64,000 nt of DNA from Piezodorus guildinii. Taxonomy: Eukaryota > Arthropoda > Insecta > Hemiptera > Pentatomidae. Of the stretch, positions 46,544 to 57,341 are shown one piece after another. The notes beneath the pieces are model-generated. The model was not told where the DNA came from. It searched no databases and saw only the letters and a list, made by a program, of their open reading frames with translations. The position numbers and the translations under genes are program-made. The stretch spans positions 103,014,116 to 103,078,115 of the forward strand of contig CM041294.1 in assembly GCA_023052935.1 (NCBI GenBank), read 5' to 3'. Positions within the stretch are counted from its first letter, which is position 1; each line of letters begins with the position of its first letter.

Positions 46544-47275
46544 ACATTAACAAATTATTTTTGCTATTTTCTCCTTACTCATCAAATTCATTGAACTTGT
46601 ATATTTAGGCGTTCCTTATCAATGCGAATAAGATGATATGGTTAATACTTTGGAATGTGCGCAATAAAAGGTACTTTAGAGGAAGATAATACTTCGCCAT
46701 TTAATATCTGTCAGACAGCTTCAATCCGAATGAAACATACATCATATTAAAGCCCATTAAATTGATCATCTCTACGTTTTCAATATCTTACTTCGTTTCT
46801 AGTAAGATTTTATCCTTGCATTAACATCCTGTTAACTTTTTGCAAGAGATATGTAAAATAATTAGGCTATAAATTTTGCCATTTAAACTTAGTCAGACTG
46901 TTTCAATCTAGATCATATTGAAGCCCAATAAATTTAACATCATTTAATGAAAATCGTTAGTCTTTTTTGAGTAAATCATAACAAGATGCAAAACGCGTAG
47001 TAAGAAGATAGACTTCCGGTCAGCCGATTTTAGTGAAAAATTTGCTGTAACATCTCAGGGGTATAGTTGTCTTAAATATGAAATTTCAGTTTCATATGAC
47101 TTTCCGTTTTCGTGCTATACTTACCAGACACACACACAAACATTGTTATGGGATTTGGTTATTTGGCTCTGGATACCATAAAACGAGTATTTCCGTTTAA
47201 AACTGGAATTCGAAAATTTTCACAATCGAAATACATTCCCTTTCTATATATTTCATACATAGGTAAGTGAAACTA
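46080..47275 (-). mobile_element. Family Q repeat, minus-strand copy, with nested retroposon
   Basis: The right terminus complement 'cacacgacttttacttacctctgc' lies at 46090, and the left terminus complement 'cataggtaagtgaaac' lies at 47255-47270. The middle contains an extra segment with 'tgttaactttttgcaagag' (46815-46860) and a partial repeat of the 'tttaatgggctttaat' block. Retroposon S3 (46377-46537) sits inside with a TSD. Confidence 0.8.
46377..46537 (+). mobile_element. Short retroposon, family S3, copy 2, with poly(A)
   Basis: The body is about 117 bp ('ccaacgggcatatacgagg', 'ctgagccgtgg', 'tgtaaataaagttggaggat') and is followed by more than 40 A. The 11-bp TSD AAAACTACATT lies at 46366-46376 and 46538-46548. 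It shares its body with 29837-30000. It lacks a clear Pol III box pair and may be a 5'-truncated copy of something larger. Confidence 0.75.
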
Positions 47276-47454
47276 AAAAAAAAAAAAAATAAAAATTGAA
47301 AAAATACTTGATAATTGATGAAAAACAGGAATGAAAACTTCAATTCAGCATTAAGTGAATAAAATCTAAGATATGATGATCACGCACGAAACTAAAAAAA
47401 AATATAATCATCCGTATATCGTTTTTGATCTAATAATAGATTAATTCACTCTCG

Positions 47455-47546
47455 CGTACAGGCTACACGCACTTATGTTGTTTTTTTATTTTTATTTTAT
47501 TTTTTTATTTTTGATCCCTGCATTAACATCCTTTTAACTTATCGCA
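47455..47546. mobile_element. Flank related to the Q-internal segment
   Basis: 'gatccctgcattaacatccttttaactt' repeats 'atccttgcattaacatcctgttaactt' from 46812-46840. It was the target of the LINE that follows. Confidence 0.5.
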
Positions 47547-49667
47547 GGTACTGCTTCTCATGCCTTCAAATCCTATTCTCAAACTATCTCCTCCTTCCGT
47601 GATTAAAGGACACATAGACTGGGAAAAATTTCGTTATGATTTAGAGAACAAACTCGACATAAAAATTCCGTTAAAAACCAAACAGGACATAGACTCCGCC
47701 ATTGATGAACTAACAAAATCAATAGAAAGAGCCATAGACAACAACACATCTCATTTTACAAATAGGAAATCTTATGACACAAAATTACAAAGTCATATTC
47801 GACTCTTATTAGATGAAAAACGCAGAGCTAGAGCGAAGTGGCATAGAACCAACCAGATACCCTTCGGACAAAACCCATAACAGTAAACTGACTAACAAAC
47901 TCAAGACAGAAATAGGAAAACTCAAAATTAAAATTTTTTAGAACTTTACAGAAAACTTAACCACGTCAGACAAATCTTTATGGACAACAACTGCAAAACT
48001 ACTGATATACAAAACCTTTAATCATCCACTCCTCACTGAATTCCAGACCTGGACAAGAACTGATGATTAAAATCCCAAATCTTTGGCGAACACCTATCCA
48101 AAACTTTTAATCCTCATCCCGATATCATTAACCCAATCCATAATGAACATGTTCCAGTCCAAATGTATCCTCCTCCTAAAGCCTTTCATCCAGTAGAAAT
48201 CATCAACATCCTTCGTAAATTACCTCTCAAAAAACTCCAGGCCACGATCTCATTACAACCAACATCCTGAAACTGCTCCCGCGAAAGGCCATCCTGTTCC
48301 TTACTTATATCTACAACGCCACTCTCCGTTCAACCTATTTTCCTGACATTTGGAAACTGTCCATTATGAAAATGATCCCTAAGCCCAAAATGCCACTTGA
48401 GTACCCATCCTCGTACCGTTCTATATCCCTTTTGCCCATTATGGGCTAAATTCTTGAAAAACTTCTTCTAAAAAGGTTATACACGATCCTAGATTCAAAT
48501 CATGTCATTCCTGACCACCAGTTTGGATTTCAATCATCCCATTCTACTATTCAGCAGTGCCATCGTGTGGCGGATGTAGTATCCTCTACACTGGAGGGCG
48601 GAATGTACTGCACTGTAGCCTTTGTAGACGTGGAACAGGCTTTTGATCGAGTTTGACATCCAGGACTGATCTACAAACTCCGCAAATTCCTCTCACCGAC
48701 ATATTACCTAATAATCCGCTCCTACCTTACAAATAGAACCTTTAAAAGTTAATCATAACCTCTCCTACTCCTCAGTATTCAATCAGTCAGCCGGTGTACC
48801 TCAAAGTAGTATCCTAGGTCCAATCCTCTACTCGGTGTATACAGGTCCCTATCCATCCAAGCACTGTCCTCTCTACTTACGCTTATGACACATGTTTGCT
48901 ATACGTAAATAATGATCATATTGTTGCTTCCCAATTCCTACAGAACCATGTATCCGCCATTGCAGAATGGTGTCACAATTGGAGAATCAAACTTAATCAT
49001 AATAAATCCCACCAAATCACCTTTACTCTACGACGTAAACCTTGCCAGTTGTTTCCTTCAATCATACCCCACTCATCACAGTAGAACAAATATGATACCT
49101 TGGACTTCATCTTGACAAACCATGTAAAACGGATTCCTCATACAAGACTTAAACGACAAGAAACTGATCTTAGATATCGACTATTAAAACACTTGAAAAA
49201 CGATCAAAACTCCGTCTTTACTTAAAAAAAACTCATTTACACAACCATTATTAGACCTATCTGGACTTATGACATAGAGCTATGAGGCTCTACTAAACCA
49301 TCGAATTCTTCCCGCATCCAAAATCCTTTGAAAAATCCTAGATGCTCCTTACTTTGTTACTAACAAAATTATCCATAGAGACCTGAATATCCCACTTGTT
49401 GCAGAAATTGCCCAAAAAAGATACACCTCCTTTCATTACAAATTACCCGCCCATACAAACCCGCTTGTCCGTATCATCTCATCGACATATATTCCTGATA
49501 ATCCTCCGAGGCGTCTGAAAAGACCTGCTGAACAAATAAACATTGAAGTGCTACCGCTGGGTAGATTCTTCTCATGTCTTTTCAGGCCAATTGTCTGTAA
49601 AAAGCACATTTACGTATTGTACTAAGTAAATTTTACAGTTGTAAATTTCAATAAAAGAAAAAAAAAA
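47547..49667 (+). pseudogene. LINE family 2, 2.1-kb 5'-truncated copy, heavily mutated
   Basis: It covers most of ORF2 after the endonuclease, with many frameshifts and stops. Open pieces are 47560-47880 (LDEKRRARAKWHRTN) and 48896-49084 (NWRIKLNHNKS, TFTLRRKP). RT landmarks by frame-hopping are 'VDVEQAFDRV' near 48630 and a GVPQSSILGPILY-like block near 48795. The usual ADD reads A-Y-D near 48880, so the catalytic pair is lost. It ends 'acagttgtaaatttcaataaaag' plus A. The imperfect TSD is AACTTATCGCA (47536-47546) against AACTTTTCGCA (49668-49678). Confidence 0.85.
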
Positions 49668-49679
49668 AACTTTTCGCAA

Positions 49680-50059
49680 GAGATTAGTCAAATATACTGA
49701 CAGAGTTCAAGCTCCATAATTCCGCGTTGTAGATTAAAGATGTATGTAAGGTACTGGATATGAGATCTCATTCACCGGCCCTTTGAACTGAAGGGCAATG
49801 TCGCCAACCATCGAAAGTTTCAGGAAATCATTATTTTGGCTATATGAGTGGTTTTAATAGTCCAATATATTCATTAAAGAACTAAAAAATATATTTTATT
49901 TTTAATTTAGTATATTTTACCCACTACTCCAAATGTAACCCCTTAGATTTTAAACAATCCTGCACTTGAATTTATGGTATGTATAACATAGTAATATATT
50001 CTGCTTAGAATATTTTTCTTATAAATATTTTTTTCACTTTTTTTTTTCTTTTAAATTTT
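49680..50059. other. No gene seen
   Basis: AT-rich DNA. The first bases continue the Q-internal segment that flanks the LINE. Confidence 0.5.
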
Positions 50060-50140
50060 TTTATTAAGATATAATACAATCTGCCACCTTCTGGGGTAAT
50101 GAGTATTACAGATAGAATAAATCATTCATCCCAAATGTAC
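50060..50140 (-). mobile_element. LINE family 1 (24.7-kb subfamily) 3'-end scrap
   Basis: The minus strand reads 'aggtggcagattgtattatat' and 'cttaataaa', equivalent to 'agtggcagattgtattacttctcaataaag' at 25497. Upstream, 'tctgtaatactcattacccc' matches 'tctctaatacttatcaccca'. About 80 bp is recognisable, without coding sequence. Confidence 0.6.
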
Positions 50141-50154
50141 ATTTTAAATAGAAT

Positions 50155-50296
50155 TGAAAAAATTAATAAATAAAATAAAATAAAATTAATAAAGAAAATA
50201 AACAAAATTAATAAAGAAAATAAAAAAATAATAAAGAAAATTAAAAAAAATTAAAGAAAAATTAATAAAGAAAATTTTAAAAAATTAATAAAGAGG
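50155..50296. repeat. A-rich minisatellite of 'ttaataaagaaaa' units
   Basis: Roughly nine degenerate units of AAATTAATAAAGAAAAT with variable A number. It follows the antisense LINE scrap. Confidence 0.8.
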
Positions 50297-50593
50297 ATTT
50301 TTTTTCACCTGTCAGCACTATTTTAACAATCAGCAAATAGGATATAAATATGAATATGAATCATTTTTATTAGGTTGTATCATATATATCACGCCTTAAA
50401 TTGTACTTACATGTTTATTCATTTATGTGTTTTCATGTTAAAATTAACACTCCTGACACTGATGGGACAGATCCCTACGGTTATCCAGTATGTTAAGCAA
50501 ATAAATAAATTATATATATTTATTATGGGCATGAAGAATAAAGATTTTTGAACATTTATAATCTCATTTAATTTTAATGTATCCTATATTATA

Positions 50594-50640
<47 letters not shown>

Positions 50641-51264
50641 AAGAAATGAATGTAGTATGCTGTGGTAAAGCAACCAAATGCAGTTAGGCAACACAACTTT
50701 AAGTGTTTTTTTTTTTTTTTATTCTAAATCTATTCACTGGAAAATTAAGGGATGCATGAATAATCATAGATCCATAATGTAACAAGATTATTATTATTAT
50801 TACAAGACAAGCACATAAAACGTACGTACGTATATATATATATGTATACACACACACGCATGTAAGCTAACTAAATTAATTTTGATAGAGGTCCACTAGC
50901 ATATTCTAGGGATACCGAACACCAGTCTAGCATAGTAACGCAACACCTTGTCTAACTAATCGGGAATCGTGTTGTGGTTTATTAAGACGTTGAGATGTCC
51001 TGTGAGGATTCAGTTCAAGGACGTTCTGTCAATTAGACCCTGAATATCTAACCTGGAATATTGCTCATCGCCTAAGGTAAAATAGACATAAAAATGTCTA
51101 TAACTAATTACAAATCAATTCGTTCCATCATTTATTTACACTACATAACGTCCCCATTTTTTATTTTGTTGCTTCATTGTGTCCCAATATATTGATTATA
51201 TCTGTAATGAACTTCTTAAATTTCTAAACCTAAAACTATATAATTACATAAATCTTAGGTACAC
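50297..51264. other. No gene; (AT)n at 50595-50637
   Basis: A pure AT dinucleotide tract of about 43 bp, plus AC/AT runs at 50820-50860. Nothing else is recognised. Confidence 0.6.
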
Positions 51265-51700
51265 GTCTATAAACATCATAACACAGTGGTTTATTATTTC
51301 CAAATAACTACATAAGGGTAAAACTGTTTATATACTTGTTTCAAAGCAATCATCTAATATAAAAAGCCATACAAAAAGAAAAGGAAAATGGAATATGACC
51401 GCTGCGAAATTTTTAAACGCCATAGGTATGTCTGCTCGTTCCGAACCTATTTAAATGATTATTTTTTTATTTTGTAGTAATATATACACTTACTCAAAAA
51501 CAAAAACGTAATATATATCAACGGACGGCGAACGTCGGACAAAAGGATCTTATTTATTCCCTATTCTATTTCTACCCATCTTGAAATGTAAGCCCTCAAA
51601 TGTTGGTAGACTACAAAGGTTCATTATTGAAAATAATAAACCAAAACTCAGATAATAATTTGAATAACGTAAAGTTGTCTCAAGAAACACTGACAACAAA
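51265..51700 (-). mobile_element. Family R fragment, minus strand
   Basis: 'cagtggtttattatttccaaata' is the complement of the R terminus. 'cttgaaatgtaagccctcaaatg' and 'ctacaaaggttcattattgaaaataata' recur at 31915 and at 56275-56305. Confidence 0.5.
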
Positions 51701-51868
51701 CCCTAACACCCCTTAACTCCTAGTAAGCCTTTCTATCAAAAACCTTTAAACGGGTATAAGGTTGGGAAATCCTTTACAACCATTTTTAGTGCGTACAACA
51801 TAAAGAAAATCTCAATCCATGGCCACTGTACGCTATGGAAGATTACTTGTAGTGGCCGTTACCACTAT

Positions 51869-51869
51869 A

Positions 51870-51915
<46 letters not shown>
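51869..51915. repeat. (AT)n microsatellite, about 47 bp
   Basis: Uninterrupted AT dinucleotides. Confidence 0.95.
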
Positions 51916-51920
<5 letters not shown>

Positions 51921-51959
51921 TTATGTTATTTTTAGTTTTTAGTTTTAAATGCAATGCAA

Positions 51960-52056
51960 TTGAGCCAGAGAAAAACATTTAAAAAAGTTTGTTTTGCTGG
52001 TACTGTAACCAACTTCAATTGGAATTTACTGAGTATATATTTAGTCATTGTCATCC

Positions 52057-52060
<4 letters not shown>
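51960..52060 (+). repeat. Inverted repeat, left arm, about 95 bp
   Basis: 'gtttgttttgctggtactgt' through 'attggaatttactgagtata' to 'tcattgtcatccattata' is nearly the exact complement of 55125-55225, over about 95 bp with few mismatches. It may be the terminal repeat of a DNA transposon whose interior holds a SINE and a LINE. The other possibility is two repeats that happen to be inverted. Confidence 0.8.

Positions 52061-52135
<75 letters not shown>
52061..52135. repeat. (AT)n microsatellite, about 75 bp
   Basis: Uninterrupted AT dinucleotides, the longest in the window. It starts directly at the inner edge of the inverted-repeat arm and passes into ACAT units. Confidence 0.95.
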
Positions 52136-52142
<7 letters not shown>

Positions 52143-52344
52143 CATACATATACGGCTACTAGGTATATAAATCTAACCTAACCCAAAGATAATCATTTTC
52201 TGTATAACACAATTACCTCTCAAATTATTCTCGGACGGTTTAATTGGTGCCCCATTGGAGAATTGTTCAAATCAGGAGACCTGGTTTCCCATTAACCAAG
52301 AATTATATGTTGGCTTGGTAGGATAACTTTTCAGTTTTTTCTAG

Positions 52345-52595
52345 ATGTTACCAACAGGAAAAAAAAACCTGAGCTCAGTACATGTAGGGATCACGCTCAG
52401 CCGCCAGGTTTTTCCCCATTTTTTGATACCCACTTTATAGAAGCTGGGTGTGCCCCAGGAGGGTTCCCACACCCCAGGATCGCCCTTCGGCTGAAATAAC
52501 AGAATAAATAATATTCTGCCACAGCTGGATACGAACCCAGGACCCGGAGCACAATAGACCTGCGCTCTACCCACTAGACCACGCCGCTCCCACGA
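52345..52595 (-). mobile_element. tRNA-derived SINE, family A, copy 2
   Basis: In antisense it reads, from 52590, 'gcggcgtggtctagtgggta' (A box), 'gggttcgtatccagc' (degenerate B box), 'ctcctggggcacacccagc', 'aaagtgggtatcaaaaaatg' and 'cctggcggctgagcgtgat', then an A-rich end. It shares its body with 13917-14237. The 105-aa frame across it is an artefact of the SINE. Confidence 0.85.
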
Positions 52596-53250
52596 ACAGA
52601 AAAACATTTTTTTTTTTTTTTTTAACGGAAATACTAGCCACATAAAAATATAAAACACTCGACAAAATGAATATACAGATAATTTTGAACATGACTTTAA
52701 TCAAACCAGAATTAATCAACAAAATAACGATAGGATATGAAATAATAACTTTCCGTAACAACAACAGTCATATTTTTTTCAAAATAGAAAAAAATTATAA
52801 TTATTATAGTCATATAAGAATTTTATCATGTTGATTCATAAGATTTATTTTGGCAAACTAGGCATCTTGTAAACTCAAATAAAAAACTATCCCGACAGTA
52901 AGCAGAAACATGTACTAGAGGTACAATTTGATAACAAATCTGTGTACGCATGAAGAAAAAACAAACAATTTCAGTAGAAAATCTAAATAAAACATATGAA
53001 TTTCCTTTTATCAATAAGATTTTTATTGATAAGATTAGAGTTTTTTATCAATTAGATAGAAATTTAAACCACAACCATCTTCTATACTTCGGTTCTATGT
53101 ATTTGCTTTAGCATGTAAACTTGATGAAGTTTTTCTTACGTTTACTTTTTTAATATGTTAATATTCACTTTAGAATTATTTTTACATTTTAATTTTCAAA
53201 CTGATTTTCACTGTTTATATTTGATGAACCTACTCATTATTCTAGTGTGC
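52596..53250. other. No gene seen
   Basis: AT-rich interior of the inverted-repeat-bracketed region. No transposase-like frame is visible. Confidence 0.5.
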
Positions 53251-53260
53251 TTTGATTATA

Positions 53261-55096
53261 AAGATCCACGAGCAAGGCAAGTATATGTTGAAAAAGGAAA
53301 CCGTGAGAAATTGGTGAACAAACAAGCAAAAAAGAAGGCGTGGGAAGAGTTCGGAAGGTCTGTGCAAAACAACTACAAGGACAATACCAGAAAGTTCTGG
53401 AACACTGGTAAAGCGCTGAGGGGTAGAAAGGGAAAGCCAGTCCGAAGCATTAAAAATAAGGATGGATTGATAGTAACTAGAGACGAGAAGATACTTCAGG
53501 AATGGAGAAAACACTATCAAGAAATTGCTGAAAGATCTGCTTCTAATGGTGACCAAGGAAGAGTAAGACAAAGAGATGTGGAGGATATGGATGACTGTAT
53601 TAGTGAAGAAGAGGTTGAACTGGCAATACAGAGACTAAAACTGGGTAAAGCCTCAGGAAGAGACAACATAGTGCCTGAATGTATAAAGCATGGAGGCGAA
53701 GAAATAACAAAGACACTCCAAGTGCTGTTTCAAAAGATATGGAATGAGAAGAAGATACCCCGAGATCGGGAGTACAATATTATTGTACCTATTCATAAAA
53801 AAGGATCTTAAACCCAATGTGAAAACTATCGGCCTATATGTCTCTCACCAGTTGTGTATAAAATATATACCAGAATTTTAGAACAACGGCTGAGGAAACT
53901 CATAGAGGAAGATCTGGAAGAGGAACAGGCAGCGTTCAGACCCGGTAGACAAACACAAGACCATATATTCTCCCTCAAAATGATAATTGAAAAGACATGG
54001 GAAGTAGGGAAGGATATTTATTTGGCCTTTATAGACCTCAAAGCTGCATTCAATTCAGTGCCGAGGGATGAAGTATGGGCAGCTTTGCAGTATAAAAGGA
54101 GTCCAAAAGGAGTAATACGCATAAATGGATAAGAATCCCAGCCTTTCTATTTCCATGTTAGGGTCAAACAGGCGGACAGCCTTAATCCTTTGCTATTTAT
54201 AACCTTCATGGACGAAATATTAAAAATGTGTAAGAGAAGGACTACACGAACCCCTGGGGAATAGCAACTTTATGCCTGTATCAGCCCAAGCCATGATTTT
54301 CGCTGATGATATAGTTCTAGTAGCAAATTCACAGGAGAACCTACAACAAGCAGTTAATGAGTGGAGAGAAGAACTATATAGCAATGGAATGGCTATAAAT
54401 GCACAGAAAAGCAAAATCGTAAAAGTAGAGCGAGACGAAACAAACGTGAATGGGACCTACAATGGTGAATTGCTCGAAACTGTAAACATATACGAGTATT
54501 TGGGCACAACCGTAAGCAATGATGGAAGGATAGAACATGAAGTAAATAGCCGGATTAGAAAGGCCAACCTCGCATACTATCAAATCAGTCACATAATTGG
54601 AACAAAAGAAATAACTAATGCCACCAAATTAGTCCTTTATAAAACAATTTTCCTTCCTATTCTGGTGTATGGAGCTGAGCACTGGACAGGCCCAAAGCAA
54701 GTTATAAATGAATGACGGCCTCAGAAATGAGATTCCTGCGAAGGATAGTTGGAAAAACAAGAAGGGACTGCGTTAGAAATGAAGTCATCAGGGAAAATTG
54801 AAAGTGGTGGCACTGAAGGAGACAATAGAAGAACGCCAACTACGCTGGTTTGGACACTTGCGCAGACTCCCAGAAGACAGAAGAGTGAATGGTTCATGGA
54901 AGCCAAACCAATAGGAAAGAGAATGGTTGGCAGACCCAGAACTACGTATATACAGTCCTGAAGGGACATGGAAGAAAGAGAGGCAAATCAGTTACCCTAA
55001 TGAAAAATATGGCCTTTTAAAGGGATGAGTGGAATCGATGGACTGAAGCTGGTGCTCCACGCTGAAAGGCACTAAGGAGCTTGTGAAAGAAGAAGA
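53261..55096 (+). pseudogene. RTE-like LINE, ORF2 reverse transcriptase, 5'-truncated
   Basis: The first open block is 53269-53811 (EVELAIQRLKLGKASGRDN, NIIVPIHKKGS). After one in-frame stop at 53809-53811 the same frame continues to 54132: ENYRPICLSPVVYKIYTRIL, EEQAAFRPGRQTQDHIF and FIDLKAAFNSVPRDEV, with the first catalytic Asp in FID. A shifted frame, 54272-54715, holds MIFADDIVLV (catalytic DD), LGTTVSNDGRIEHEVNSRIR and LPILVYGAEHW. The end has a LRWFGHLRRLPEDRR block near 54840 and GRPRT. The tail is GAAAGAAGAAG. A perfect 10-bp TSD, TTTGATTATA, lies at 53251-53260 and 55097-55106. The endonuclease is lost by truncation. Confidence 0.88.
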
Positions 55097-55124
55097 TTTG
55101 ATTATACCTTATTTTTTTTAATGA

Positions 55125-55225
55125 TGAATAATTTTAGATACATATAATGGATGACAATGACTAAAATATATACTCAGTAAATTCCAATTGCAGTTAGTTA
55201 CAGTACCAGCAAAACTAACTTTTTT
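55125..55225 (-). repeat. Inverted repeat, right arm, about 95 bp
   Basis: This is the complement of 51960-52060, in the order 'tatatactcagtaaattcca', 'agttacagtaccagcaaaac'. The arms are 3.2 kb apart, or about 1.1 kb apart once the SINE and LINE insertions are removed. Confidence 0.8.
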
Positions 55226-55904
55226 TATTTATTTTCTTCCTTCATTCATCCTACAACGTAAAGATTACAAAACAATAAATACAATCCAACAGTGACAAGA
55301 AACTGCTAGTTGGTACCATTCCAGTATTTAAAGTTTTTTTTTTTTAATTACTCGCAACTAGTTTTTTTTTACGTGTAACATGTATATGCTTTTTTATTTA
55401 GTTTTACCTCAAAAATTATACTTTTATAGATTATTTTATATATTATTTTTATATATTATATTATTATATATTAAACTATTCAAGTGGAACTGGTCAAGTT
55501 GTAGATATGTTGCTATAATATGCATTATGTCGAAAGATGGTGCGGATGAAAGATGTCTCAATTGCAGGGTTAGGTACGAGAGGAAACAAGAAGTAATATA
55601 CATTTCATATTCAATTTATTTCTGAAATTCGTTCTTTACGAAAGAACATAGTGTGATAGTTGTTATTTTTTAAAAGAATTTCAATAATGTTTTGTAGCTC
55701 ATATGTCTCTGTTGTTTTTTGACATGGATATTTACTTTGCCTATGGTCTGTAACTTGTCATTGTGGAACTTTTTTTCACACCCATGCACTATTGGTGTTG
55801 CTTGAACGAAATTTCGACCACAATTTTCAGTCAAAATTTTTGTAGATAATATTGACTAATATGAAATGCAATAAATAAATCAAAGGATAATTGGCCTATC
55901 ACCA
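55226..55904. other. No gene called
   Basis: AT-rich. The 81-aa frame at 55380-55625 is composed mostly of Tyr, Ile, Leu and Phe from AT-rich DNA and has no motif. Confidence 0.5.
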
Positions 55905-56965
55905 ATGATAATTATTTATAAATAAAATTACAATTTTATCTTCTTTTATTTTTATTTTTCGGTTTCTTGAAGAAAAAATGTATAAAAATTTATCTTTTCC
56001 ATAAAAAATAACTGACCTATTGTATTAAATCATTTTTAATCGAACGCCATTTTTTAAAACTAATCAGCTGATATCAACCTCTAGGTGTTAGGATCATCAT
56101 AGGATACCTTAGTATTTTAAATTGCTTAATTAATGCCTTAGGCAGAATCAAAAAATTTCCAGAAGTTTTGGAAACAAGCCGCGGAAGCCGTACGTCGTTT
56201 AAATGTTATTTAAGTCTACGTATCTTAAAATGAAAGAACTCAGTTTTTAAGAGAGTTAATTTTATTTTGATCGACTATAAAGGTTCGCTGTAGAAAATAA
56301 TAAACTAAAAGTCACGTAATACTTAACTTTATTGTGTCGAGGCTTTATAAAATGCTCTGTTCAAAAAATCTTGTTTGACGCCAATATTTTCTCTAATAAG
56401 TTTTATTTCGAACAATCATAAAACGAATTTAATTAATTATTTAAGTTATTCGAACGTTTTATTAGCTCTAAAATTGACAAAAAGAATTAGATTACAGGTA
56501 AACATATATTGTCTCATCATGTCTTATATTTTTTCAAAGCCGGGGAGAATTTTTTATTATTTCAATAATGAACCTTTATAATCGACCAAAAAAAATCTCC
56601 TTTCAAAATTTGGGGGTTTTCGTTTTAAATACGTACAACCCGGATACCGAATAAAAAGATCCGTTTAGCCGAATAAATAAAATGGTTAAATACCAATAAT
56701 ATAACAGTTATTTATTCGACAGAGGGATAAAATTGCTACTAAACGAAAAAAGAATAATTGAAATCGGTTTAGAAATAGTAGAGATAAAATGTTTTGAAAT
56801 TAGCAGTCATGATAGACTATTTTAGGCAATTTTCTTTTGAATTACTTATATGTTTTCGTATTATTATTATTATTAACTGTCTTTAAATAGTTGTATAAAT
56901 AGTTATACTATAATGTAGTTATTTGAGAATAATAAACCGTTGTGTAATGATTTGCAGCGATTTTT
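55905..56965. mobile_element. Family R composite with arms in opposite orientation
   Basis: The left part (55905-56110) is the complement of 27935-28110 ('cggtttcttga', 'gccattttttaaaactaatc', 'tgatatcaacc', 'tgttaggatcatcat'). The right part (56700-56960) is in plus orientation with 'aaatcggtttagaaatagtagag', 'aaattagcagtcatgatagac' and 'gtagttatttgagaataataaaccgttg'. In the middle, 56230-56310 and 56545-56620 are roughly complementary ('ctataaaggttc' and 'gaacctttata'). It is therefore a large imperfect palindrome or two fused copies. Confidence 0.5.
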
Positions 56966-56993
56966 TTCAATGATCCTTATGACTATATAATAC

Positions 56994-57341
56994 CTGTGGG
57001 GCTTGGAGTAAGTTCCACCATAAGGTTATGGACTTGGGCGGCGGTAAAGGTGTACTTCTTCAAGAACTCAAGCTTGGGGCCCCTCGGCTTGGTGAGGCCG
57101 ACGGTGGCCTCGGTGATGGCCTTGTTGTAGCCTCTCACCCCGAAGGACGTCTTGGGGAGGATAAGGCCGATAGTGAGGGGGGATTTGGGGGCTCGGAGCC
57201 CCGCCTCGGGCCCCCACTCGCCACCCCCAGTAACAGGAGCACGAGGAACCTGCCTCGCATCCGGAGCGCGACTGCCGGCCTCTCCTCCCGCGCCAGCGCT
57301 CTGCCCTGCCCCGCCCTCTGGTGGTCGCCGCCAACAACATA
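56994..57341 (-). CDS. NMDA-type glutamate receptor subunit 2-like, N-terminal exon (partial gene)
   Basis: The conserved block (57186-56994) reads SPLTIGLILPKTSFGVRGYN, then KAITEATVGLTKPRGPKLEF, then LKKYTFTAAQVHNLMVELTP and SPT. As I recall the family, this is the start of the amino-terminal domain of insect NMDA receptor 2, a ligand-gated cation-channel subunit of neurons. The exon ends ACAG|GTATTA, a good donor, in phase 1, which fits the Ala that usually follows SPT. A T-rich tract then GACAG at 57342 is a plausible acceptor. The upstream 110 codons are Gly/Ala/Arg-rich and non-conserved. The first ATG after the acceptor (57338-57340) is out of frame with the conserved block. Either an upstream exon supplies the start, or there is an indel. 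Further exons should lie at lower coordinates, but I found none here. Confidence 0.65.

Noticed and set aside
50155..50296. CRISPR-like array
   Set aside because: The spacing is irregular, units are A-rich and degenerate, and there are no unique spacers. It is a minisatellite in a eukaryotic genome.
52341..52658. 105-aa minus-strand ORF with a Trp/Gly-rich stretch
   Set aside because: It is the translation of a SINE (A and B boxes and shared body).
53242..54592. Minus-strand ORFs at 53242-53571 and 54374-54592
   Set aside because: They are shadows of the RTE-like reverse transcriptase on the plus strand.
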